The notes beneath the pieces were generated by a model, which ran no database searches, was not told where the DNA came from, and saw nothing but the letters and a program-made list of their open reading frames with translations. Positions 1 to 5,611 of a stretch of 6,412 nt of DNA are shown piece by piece. The translations under genes were made by a program, and so were the position numbers. The stretch's first letter is position 1, and every line of letters begins with the position of its first letter. Source of the DNA: Syntrophomonadaceae bacterium (GTDB lineage Bacteria; Bacillota; Syntrophomonadia; Syntrophomonadales; Syntrophomonadaceae); the NCBI GenBank assembly GCA_012798055.1, contig JAAZOA010000319.1:1-6412 (forward strand), given 5' to 3'.

Positions 1-545
1 CAAAGGATTTCAATAGACTCGTTTATTATTGGCCTATCCAGGAATACCTCCTGGAAGGCTAAAGACGCTGCTGCAGGAAATCGACCATGCATGTCGCGGT
101 CTGGTTTCACGTATTCTTCATAACGGGTAAGCATGAAGAAAGCGGAGCCGAAAATGTCCAGTCCCAAAAAGAGGCAATTTTCATCTTCAACAAGATAACT
201 ACTGTGACCTGACTCCAGCATGCTCTCAATTCCATAAATAACCGGTAACTGATAGTCAATTAATGGGATCCCACGCAACTCTATATCCACGTTCCATCTC
301 TTCAACGGTGGTTGCGGCAACGACTCGGCTTTCAACCACTGGTTTTCAGGAAATTGGAACAATATGTCCGAAATATGCAGCTTTTTATTGTCATATGTTG
401 AGGGGTCTTCTATTAAGACATCCCGGCGATTTTCCGCGAGTATCTCTACATCCAGATTCCAAAGATATCCCATCAGTGTTTGTACTATATAGGTTCGTTC
501 ATTTATATATGAATCGGGAACACGGACTACTAACAATGATTGCAC
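1..545 (-). CDS. polysaccharide deacetylase-associated protein, N-terminal part (cut by left edge)
   Basis: This frame is open to the window edge and shows 181 residues from a GTG at 545; the C-terminus lies outside the window. Residues 131-146 read IFGSAFFMLTRYEEYV, followed by D-x-HGRFPA (about 151-158), SLAFQE (161-166) and FLDRPIINE (168-176). I recognise this as the conserved block of the N-terminal domain (DUF7033 type, name from memory) found ahead of a NodB-like polysaccharide deacetylase domain in Firmicutes and Bacteroidetes. The catalytic metal-binding motifs of NodB would lie past the left edge, so deacetylase activity is inferred and not seen. The GTG start is chosen because AGGG (556-553) sits 7 bases upstream. 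A TTG at 551 in the same frame is an alternative, and the frame is closed by a TGA at 593-591. There is no signal peptide in the visible part, which suggests a cytoplasmic protein or domain. It is the last gene of the visible operon and follows the acetyltransferase by 75 bases. Confidence 0.8.
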   Translation of the reverse strand, partial: MQSLLVVRVPDSYINERTYIVQTLMGYLWNLDVEILAENRRDVLIEDPSTYDNKKLHISDILFQFPENQWLKAESLPQPPLKRWNVDIELRGIPLIDYQLPVIYGIESMLESGHSSYLVEDENCLFLGLDIFGSAFFMLTRYEEYVKPDRDMHGRFPAAASLAFQEVFLDRPIINESIEIL

Positions 546-620
546 CTTCAAACCCTGTAAATTATCCCAACATATCCCAATAATATTGAATCACCCTGCG
601 ATCCCCAAATACGCAACCAA
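546..620 (-). other. 75-base intergenic gap with repeated G-runs
   Basis: This is the longest gap between genes in the window. On the minus strand it carries five runs of three or four G (606-603, 596-594, 578-576, 568-566, 555-553) and an imperfect tandem repeat seen as two copies of TATCCCAA on the plus strand (563-570 and 573-580). The last G-run serves as the likely ribosome binding site of the downstream gene. I see no convincing hairpin plus T-run terminator and no clear -35/-10 promoter pair, so read-through from the acetyltransferase gene is likely. Confidence 0.4.
553..556 (-). promoter_or_regulatory. likely ribosome binding site deciding a GTG start at 545
   Basis: AGGG lies 7 bases upstream of GTG at 545-543. 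This favours the GTG over the TTG at 551-549, which would sit only one base after the same AGGG. The match is short, so the choice is moderate only. Confidence 0.45.
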
Positions 621-1721
621 TTATTGTTTTCGATGGACTATTCCCTCGGTCATAATTCCCGTTACATACCATTTGTTCACATCTTGATATAGATGTTTTA
701 TATTATTATTCAATATTTTTAGAATAAATTGCATTCCCCCGATGGATCTGAAAAATCCAGCTTTTTTTACGCCAGCTAAAACTTTTACTGAGTATTCATT
801 TGAGCAGGGCATTAACTGAAAATTTATACATCCCCATTTTTGTTTTGTAGCAAACATTTGTAGTTCATCGACCAAAGCTGGTAGCCCGTGTTCGAAATGA
901 TCAGGTCTAAGAACTATATCCATTATATCTAGGATCCATGAATGTTCTGACATTGCCAAAACAGCGTAACCTACTAATTCTGAAATATGATACAGGCCTA
1001 CAACTTGATGATCATAATAAGGATTTTGCCCGACTCTCCAGTTCATAAACTGACTATCCCGATCAACCGTTATTAAATCAGGTAAATCTCTCGAGATACT
1101 ATTTTTGAGCTGGTCTGTAACAGCATCAAATTCATTTAACAATGCTATATGATATTTAATGTTTTTCGAGCCGGGAAATGATAAAACTCCTTTTATTTTA
1201 ATAAAACTTAAAATCAGTAAGTAAATTAAGCGTTTAAGAATTCCTTTTAGAGTTTTTTGCCCGTTATGCAAACAATATTGTTTATATGCAAGGGTTACGG
1301 ATGTTACATACCAATAATTACTAAGTCCCTTGTCGAAAAATGAAAATCCAATTTTAGAAAAGGGCTTGTTTGCACCGGTAAATCCCCAAATCATTTGGAT
1401 CCCGTTAGAAATAGCCTTAGCAAATACGAGTGCATACATTTGAGAAAATACATTCTTACCCCTTTGCTCTTGATGAACCAGTGTTTCTTCACTTTTAGCA
1501 GACAAAATAGTCTTACCAGCTCTTATTAAAGGTATAGGTAATAATGCTTGTGTGCCAATAATATCGTTGTTCTCTTCGGCAACAACAAAGACTTGCTGTA
1601 ATTGATTGTATAAATTAAACTCCCAATCCCATTCAGACAAAGATCGTTTCTTGCTTGAGTTGTTTTCAATAAAAGCCATTACAGAATCTTGATCTTTTCG
1701 TTCCATTGATCTAAAGTGCAT
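621..1721 (-). CDS. GNAT-like N-acetyltransferase with two lobes, polysaccharide locus
   Basis: A 366-residue protein from ATG at 1721. An in-frame ATG at 1748 would add nine residues but has no ribosome binding site, whereas the 1721 ATG has GAGAAG five bases upstream. The N-terminal lobe (about 1-135) has the GNAT layout: a first strand HFRSMERKDQDSVMAFI, a WDWEF block near 31-35, the strands VFVVAEENNDIIGTQALLP (44-62), then EETLVHQEQRGKNVFSQMY (79-97), which is the place of the acetyl-CoA pyrophosphate loop, and a KIGF block (123-126). A hydrophobic, basic stretch (LIYLLILSFIKIKG, 165-178) follows. The C-terminal lobe (about 218-345) again looks GNAT-like, with FMNWRVGQNPYY and a closing KKAGFF. 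The loop reads RGKNVF where GNATs usually have RGKG. Known relatives occur in exopolysaccharide loci with mostly unknown substrates. It overlaps the flippase gene by 11 bases, implying translational coupling. Likely role: acylating a sugar precursor or polymer; a FemAB-like aminoacyl transfer is a less likely alternative. Its base composition is the most AT-rich in the window. Confidence 0.7.
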   Translation of the reverse strand: MHFRSMERKDQDSVMAFIENNSSKKRSLSEWDWEFNLYNQLQQVFVVAEENNDIIGTQALLPIPLIRAGKTILSAKSEETLVHQEQRGKNVFSQMYALVFAKAISNGIQMIWGFTGANKPFSKIGFSFFDKGLSNYWYVTSVTLAYKQYCLHNGQKTLKGILKRLIYLLILSFIKIKGVLSFPGSKNIKYHIALLNEFDAVTDQLKNSISRDLPDLITVDRDSQFMNWRVGQNPYYDHQVVGLYHISELVGYAVLAMSEHSWILDIMDIVLRPDHFEHGLPALVDELQMFATKQKWGCINFQLMPCSNEYSVKVLAGVKKAGFFRSIGGMQFILKILNNNIKHLYQDVNKWYVTGIMTEGIVHRKQ

Positions 1722-3174
1722 TGATTCTTCTCTTTCCCGTAAAAACATATATAAAATAAGCGCCAGTCAATGTTAAACACAGTACTATCATTAATACTGG
1801 TTGATCTATCAGGAACTTAATAAACAATATAGGAATAATGAAGCCAATTACATTCATTAAAACAGGTGAAACTGCTGACCAGACTTCTCCCCAAATCACT
1901 CCACTCATTTTAAAGATCAATGCTCCAAAATAGCTATATAGGAGGAAGTTCATACCGCCAAACAGTGCTATCGCAAGTTGTGCATCATCGTTCAGTCCAC
2001 CATATACTAATGCGGATGTTGCCAGAATAATATAGACTACATTGAATATTAAATACTCCTTCTGTTTCCCCAGAATTGAAAAAACAGAAGATATTGGTGA
2101 TGACAAAAAGTTGAATAGTAAATAGGGACTTAATAAGCGAAGATAAACACCGGCTTGTACCCAGTCAGCCCCGAAAAACAATCCGATTATTTCAGGGCCA
2201 ATTATCGCAAGTGTGGCAATAGGGAATAGGCCTATTGATAGTAATTGCCTGAATGTTAAAATGACCAACTTATCTAATGTCCCTTGGCGATGTGCCAGTT
2301 CTGCCTGTGGAAATAACACCTGAAAAAAGGAACCACCTATTATTCCCATTGGGCTAGAAACTACTTTTTGTCCTAAAGCATAAAGACCTACAATTGCTGG
2401 AGAGAAGAAGTAGCCGAGTAATAAAACCGGGGTCATAGTAGAAAATGCATTCAATATTGCTGCCCATATTTGATATAAAGGAAATTCTTTATAAATAATC
2501 GCTTGTTCTGTGGCTCCCTTAATAGATATTCTTTTTAGGTATAAGTAATCGTCCCGGTGAATCTGCCATGCTAACCTACTAGAAGCAGCGACCTGGCCAG
2601 CTAGATCCCCTAGAATCAAACCTCCTGCAAGCGCGGGGGTGTTAATTGTACCCAAGCCAATCTGTGTGACAACGGCAACGCTGCTTCGAGTAATCTGCCG
2701 AACAGCTAACCGCTTAAACTGCTTGCGTCTAGTACTCCAATAATTGAATGCTTGAAACAATCCGACAGCTAATAAGCTCAATGGCATTAGCCATAACCAA
2801 TTCGCAAGATCCGGTGCACTTAGCAAATCGGCTACCTGTCGGCGAAAAATGCCTTTCATGACGATTGTGAAAGTTGCCATACCTACACATATTAATACTG
2901 AGAGTGCCAGTAAATTTGCAGCATCTTCATCCTTTTCCGGCAATACTATCGCAAGTTCATATCGCCAACAAGCTACAACCGATAATATTCCCAATATGGA
3001 AGCATATAACGCAAATATTCCAAAATCATCAGGACTGTATAGACGAGTCAAAATCGGAGACACAAGTATCAATAAAAGCTGGGCAAACGTGGTCCCAGTC
3101 ATCAATGTAACAACATTTCTGCCGAAACTGCCTGCGGGTATGCTTCTTTTGATGAGACCATTGATTGTTTCCAT
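1711..3174 (-). CDS. wzx: Wzx-like oligosaccharide flippase (lipopolysaccharide biosynthesis/MATE-like membrane protein)
   Basis: A 487-residue polytopic membrane protein with about 12-14 hydrophobic segments spread over the whole length, no signal peptide and a short basic C-terminal tail (GKRRINAL). The N-terminal signature is clear: TGTTFAQLLLILVSPILTRL (26-45), YSPDDFGIFALY (46-57), then WRYELAIVLPEKDEDAANLL (70-89). This pattern and GLILGDLAGQ at 185-194 are typical of the Polysacc_synt/Wzx-like family of the MVF/MATE superfamily. Members move undecaprenyl-pyrophosphate-linked repeat units from the cytoplasmic to the outer face of the membrane for Wzy-dependent polymerisation. Length is normal for the family, so the gene looks intact. 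The ATG at 3174 lies 7 bases after the oxidoreductase stop with only a weak AGG (ATAGG) before it, so translational coupling is probable. The start keeps the expected GSFGRNVVTLMTGTT lead-in. The substrate is presumably the repeat unit containing the sugar made by the upstream genes; that is inference from context. Confidence 0.92.
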   Translation of the reverse strand: METINGLIKRSIPAGSFGRNVVTLMTGTTFAQLLLILVSPILTRLYSPDDFGIFALYASILGILSVVACWRYELAIVLPEKDEDAANLLALSVLICVGMATFTIVMKGIFRRQVADLLSAPDLANWLWLMPLSLLAVGLFQAFNYWSTRRKQFKRLAVRQITRSSVAVVTQIGLGTINTPALAGGLILGDLAGQVAASSRLAWQIHRDDYLYLKRISIKGATEQAIIYKEFPLYQIWAAILNAFSTMTPVLLLGYFFSPAIVGLYALGQKVVSSPMGIIGGSFFQVLFPQAELAHRQGTLDKLVILTFRQLLSIGLFPIATLAIIGPEIIGLFFGADWVQAGVYLRLLSPYLLFNFLSSPISSVFSILGKQKEYLIFNVVYIILATSALVYGGLNDDAQLAIALFGGMNFLLYSYFGALIFKMSGVIWGEVWSAVSPVLMNVIGFIIPILFIKFLIDQPVLMIVLCLTLTGAYFIYVFTGKRRINAL

Positions 3175-3181
3175 AACCTAT

Positions 3182-4216
3182 CTACTTGGCGAAACGCAAA
3201 ACGTTCGCAGGATAGCGCTGTAGCTCTTGTCCTCTATAAATCTGTTCAAGCAAGTAAAGTGATTTTCTCCCTTCCAATCCTCCAGTGCTGGGTCTGACCC
3301 TGCTATCCAGTGTATCAATCACATTCCTGTAATAACCGCTGTGCCCGAAACCATACACTGAAGACGGATTTGTGCTGGCTTTATCGATATCCTCATCGTA
3401 GTCTTTTTGGTCAGCGAAATTCCATTGCTCTATTCTATTTAATGATGCTCCACCTACCCGGACCGAACCTTTTTCGCCCAGGATGGTTATCGAACCTTCA
3501 ATATTCTGGGGATAGGTGAGCATAGTCACATTGATGCTGCCTATTGCCCCGTTTTGAAATCTGATGATGGCTGAACCGGTATCTTCAGCTTCGATGTTGC
3601 GAGCCAGGGTACCAGTAATTGACTTCACTTCGGCGATGGGCCCGCCAAACCACTGCACCATATCCACATAATGGGCCGCCTGGTTCATGAATGCCCCTCC
3701 GTCCAGTTCCCAGGTGCCGCGCCAGGGTGCCATATCATAATAATCCTGGGGCCGGGTCCAGAAGACATTGGAGGTGATCATATATACCCTGCCGAACCGC
3801 CCTTCTTCAAAAGCCCTCCTAACCAACTGGATACTGGGATTGAGACGATTCTGGAGTACCACAAATAGTCTTACTCCAGCTTCCTCGCATACCTGTATCA
3901 TCTGGTCGGCCTCGTTAATCCTGCAGGCCATAGGTTTTTCGCTGATGACATGCTTGCCATGCTGGGCGGCTTGAATGCCATGTTGCGGATGCAAGCCTGA
4001 AGGGGTGCAGATCGAGATCAAATCTATTTCCGGATCTCTTAGCATATCCTCGTATTTAGCAGTCCATCTGGAGATCTGATACTTCTCAGCCGCTTCTCTG
4101 GCCCGCTCAGGAATGATGTCGCAGCAAGCCAAACATCTGGCATCAGGCAAACCTGCGATAGCTTCAAAATGGTTCTTGGAAATTCGGCCGCAGCCTATCA
4201 GGCCAACGTTTAACAT
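3182..4216 (-). CDS. Gfo/Idh/MocA family NAD(P)-dependent oxidoreductase, WlbA/WbpB-like sugar dehydrogenase
   Basis: A 344-residue cytoplasmic enzyme of normal family length. The N-terminal Rossmann fold starts VGLIGCGRISKNHFEAI (4-20), with CDIIPERA (32-39) at the cofactor ribose position and ICTPSGLHPQHG (69-80). HVISEKPMA (89-97) holds the conserved Glu93-Lys94-Pro95, where the Lys is catalytic in the family. The C-terminal sheet domain contains TRPQDYYDMAPWRGTWELDG (154-173) and NQAAHYVDMVQW (178-189), where His182 fits the second catalytic position. The R-x-x-YY...WRGTWELDGG...NQ..H..D pattern is typical of WlbA-type enzymes, which oxidise C3 of UDP-GlcNAc-uronate and feed an aminotransferase. 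One small deviation is DGGAF in place of DGGG. The neighbours, a UDP-sugar 6-dehydrogenase 15 bases upstream and an aminotransferase beyond it, fit that pathway. Other Gfo/Idh substrates cannot be excluded from sequence alone. Confidence 0.88.
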   Translation of the reverse strand: MLNVGLIGCGRISKNHFEAIAGLPDARCLACCDIIPERAREAAEKYQISRWTAKYEDMLRDPEIDLISICTPSGLHPQHGIQAAQHGKHVISEKPMACRINEADQMIQVCEEAGVRLFVVLQNRLNPSIQLVRRAFEEGRFGRVYMITSNVFWTRPQDYYDMAPWRGTWELDGGAFMNQAAHYVDMVQWFGGPIAEVKSITGTLARNIEAEDTGSAIIRFQNGAIGSINVTMLTYPQNIEGSITILGEKGSVRVGGASLNRIEQWNFADQKDYDEDIDKASTNPSSVYGFGHSGYYRNVIDTLDSRVRPSTGGLEGRKSLYLLEQIYRGQELQRYPANVLRFAK

Positions 4217-4221
4217 AATAA

Positions 4222-4227
4222 CCTCCC
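4222..4227 (-). promoter_or_regulatory. ribosome binding site of the Gfo/Idh/MocA gene
   Basis: GGGAGG lies 5 bases upstream of ATG at 4216, within the 15-base gap after the dehydrogenase stop codon. It is one of the two strongest Shine-Dalgarno matches in the window and fixes this start. Confidence 0.75.
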
Positions 4228-4231
4228 TCTA

Positions 4232-5548
4232 TTACAGCAACTCAATATTTGCTCGCTCCCGAATATTCTTCATGGCGTTTTTGGTGTCAAAAATAAAGTG
4301 GGCATGCTTCTGCACGAAATCATAATCGATGCCCCGGGTATGGTTGGCAGTTATCACTACTAAATCAGCCTTGCGGAGCTCTTCATCTGAGAGACTGGGC
4401 AGGCCTTGCATGGCTTTCCCGTTCTTCCCGCACTCCTTCACGTAAGGATCGAAAAACGTGACTTCAGAACCAACCTTCTCAAATTGTTCGATTACCCTCA
4501 GCGCAGGGCTCTCCCGCCAATCATCTACGTCCCCCTTGTAGGCCACCCCTAAGACCAGCACCTTAGCGCCATTCAGGGCTTTCTTGAAGCGGTTGAGGAT
4601 TTTCCCGGCCCGCTCCACCGTGTATTCAGGCATGCGGTCATTTATCATCATGGAGGACTCGATCATCGAGGTATGGAATCCGAATTCCCTGGCTTTCCAG
4701 GACAGGTAATAGGGATCCAGGGGTATACAGTGCCCTCCCAAGCCGGGACCGGGGTAGAAGGGAGTATACCCAAAGGGCTTGGTCTTGGCTGCTTCAATGA
4801 CTTCCCAGATATTTATGTCCATCTTATGGCATAAAATGGCCATTTCGTTTATCAACCCGATGTTTACATTGCGGTAGGTGTTTTCCAGGATTTTTTCCAT
4901 CTCGGCTATCCGGGGCGATGAGGCTTCGAAAACTTCGCCCTCCAGTACATTCCTGTACATAGCCGCTACCACCTCGGTGGCATCGCGGCCTACTCCCCCT
5001 ACTACTTTAGGGGTGTTCTTCGTCTGGTATATTAAATTACCGGGATCCACCCGCTCGGGGGAGAAGGCCAGATAGAAGTCCTGCCCGCATTTCAGTCCCG
5101 AGCCCTTTTCCAGAAGCGGCAGCATCAATTCTTCGGTCGTGCCCGGGTAGGTAGTGGATTCCAATACTACCATGCTGCCTTTGCGCAGGTATTTGGCTAT
5201 GGCAATAGTGGAATCGCGGACATAGCTGATATCGGGCTGCTGATATTCATCCAGCGGGGTGGGAACCGCTATGGCTACAAAATCAACATCCTTGACGAAT
5301 GAAAAATCACAGGTAGCTGAGAGCATGCCTTTACGCACCAACTCCGCTAGTTCGCTGTCGACCACATCCCCTATGTAATTGATACCCTGGTTGACCATCT
5401 CCACTTTGCTGTCCTGGATGTCGAAGCCAATCGTCTTATACCCTGCTTTAGCCTTTTCCACCGCCAATGGCAGGCCCACATAACCGAGCCCGACCACTCC
5501 GACCTTTATATCGCGGCTGGCGATTTTGTTCAATAACGTCTGTTTCAC
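4232..5548 (-). CDS. nucleotide-sugar 6-dehydrogenase (UDP-N-acetylglucosamine/UDP-hexose type, WbpA/WecC-like)
   Basis: A 438-residue NAD-dependent enzyme that oxidises the C6 hydroxyl of a UDP-sugar to a carboxylate in two steps. From the GTG start the domains run: NAD-binding Rossmann fold with VGVVGLGYVGLPLAVEKAKA (16-35) and GFDIQ (41-45); AVPTPLDE (94-101); VLESTTYPGTTEE (129-141); FSPERVDPGN (162-171); the central helix block EMEKILENTYRNVNIGLINE (216-235) with the conserved Lys219 and Asn223; PGPGLGGHCIPLDP (267-280) with the catalytic nucleophile Cys274; and a C-terminal UDP-binding fold with GVAYKGDVDDWRESPA (334-349) and FFDPYV. All key residues are present, so it should be active. 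The motif set matches the UDP-GlcNAc group (WbpA, WecC) better than UDP-glucose dehydrogenases. The GTG at 5548 is preferred over an in-frame ATG at 5605 because AGGAGG lies 10 bases before it and family members begin KxxLLxKI just ahead of the Rossmann strand. It follows the aminotransferase by 63 bases. Confidence 0.92.
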   Translation of the reverse strand: MKQTLLNKIASRDIKVGVVGLGYVGLPLAVEKAKAGYKTIGFDIQDSKVEMVNQGINYIGDVVDSELAELVRKGMLSATCDFSFVKDVDFVAIAVPTPLDEYQQPDISYVRDSTIAIAKYLRKGSMVVLESTTYPGTTEELMLPLLEKGSGLKCGQDFYLAFSPERVDPGNLIYQTKNTPKVVGGVGRDATEVVAAMYRNVLEGEVFEASSPRIAEMEKILENTYRNVNIGLINEMAILCHKMDINIWEVIEAAKTKPFGYTPFYPGPGLGGHCIPLDPYYLSWKAREFGFHTSMIESSMMINDRMPEYTVERAGKILNRFKKALNGAKVLVLGVAYKGDVDDWRESPALRVIEQFEKVGSEVTFFDPYVKECGKNGKAMQGLPSLSDEELRKADLVVITANHTRGIDYDFVQKHAHFIFDTKNAMKNIRERANIELL

Positions 5549-5558
5549 TCGTGCGATG

Positions 5559-5564
5559 CCTCCT
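5559..5564 (-). promoter_or_regulatory. ribosome binding site deciding the GTG start of the nucleotide-sugar dehydrogenase
   Basis: A perfect AGGAGG lies 10 bases before GTG at 5548. It falls inside the frame that would be read from the ATG at 5605, so a longest-frame call would give a false 19-residue extension. The spacing is slightly long but acceptable. Confidence 0.7.
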
Positions 5565-5611
5565 AGACTGATAGCGAATAGGTTTGTCTGGAATAGATTT
5601 TTCAACTGCGC

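Noticed and set aside
263..583. Plus-strand open frame of 106 codons
   Set aside because: The opposite strand encodes the conserved deacetylase-associated domain through to the window edge, so this frame is a shadow.
546..620. Possible transcription terminator between the acetyltransferase and the deacetylase-type gene
   Set aside because: No GC-rich hairpin followed by a T-run is present; the short ATTAT/ATAAT symmetry around the repeat is too AT-rich to count.
621..1721. The acetyltransferase as a frameshifted or fused pair of genes
   Set aside because: The frame is uninterrupted, the two lobes are joined by a plausible linker and the length fits known two-lobed GNAT-like proteins.
1746..1748. 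ATG as the start of the acetyltransferase
   Set aside because: No Shine-Dalgarno match precedes it, and the added residues are charged and unlike GNAT N-termini; the ATG at 1721 has GAGAAG at 5 bases.
2849..3223. Plus-strand open frame of 124 codons
   Set aside because: It lies antisense to the strongly supported flippase N-terminus, has no family signature and no ribosome binding site; it is a shadow frame.
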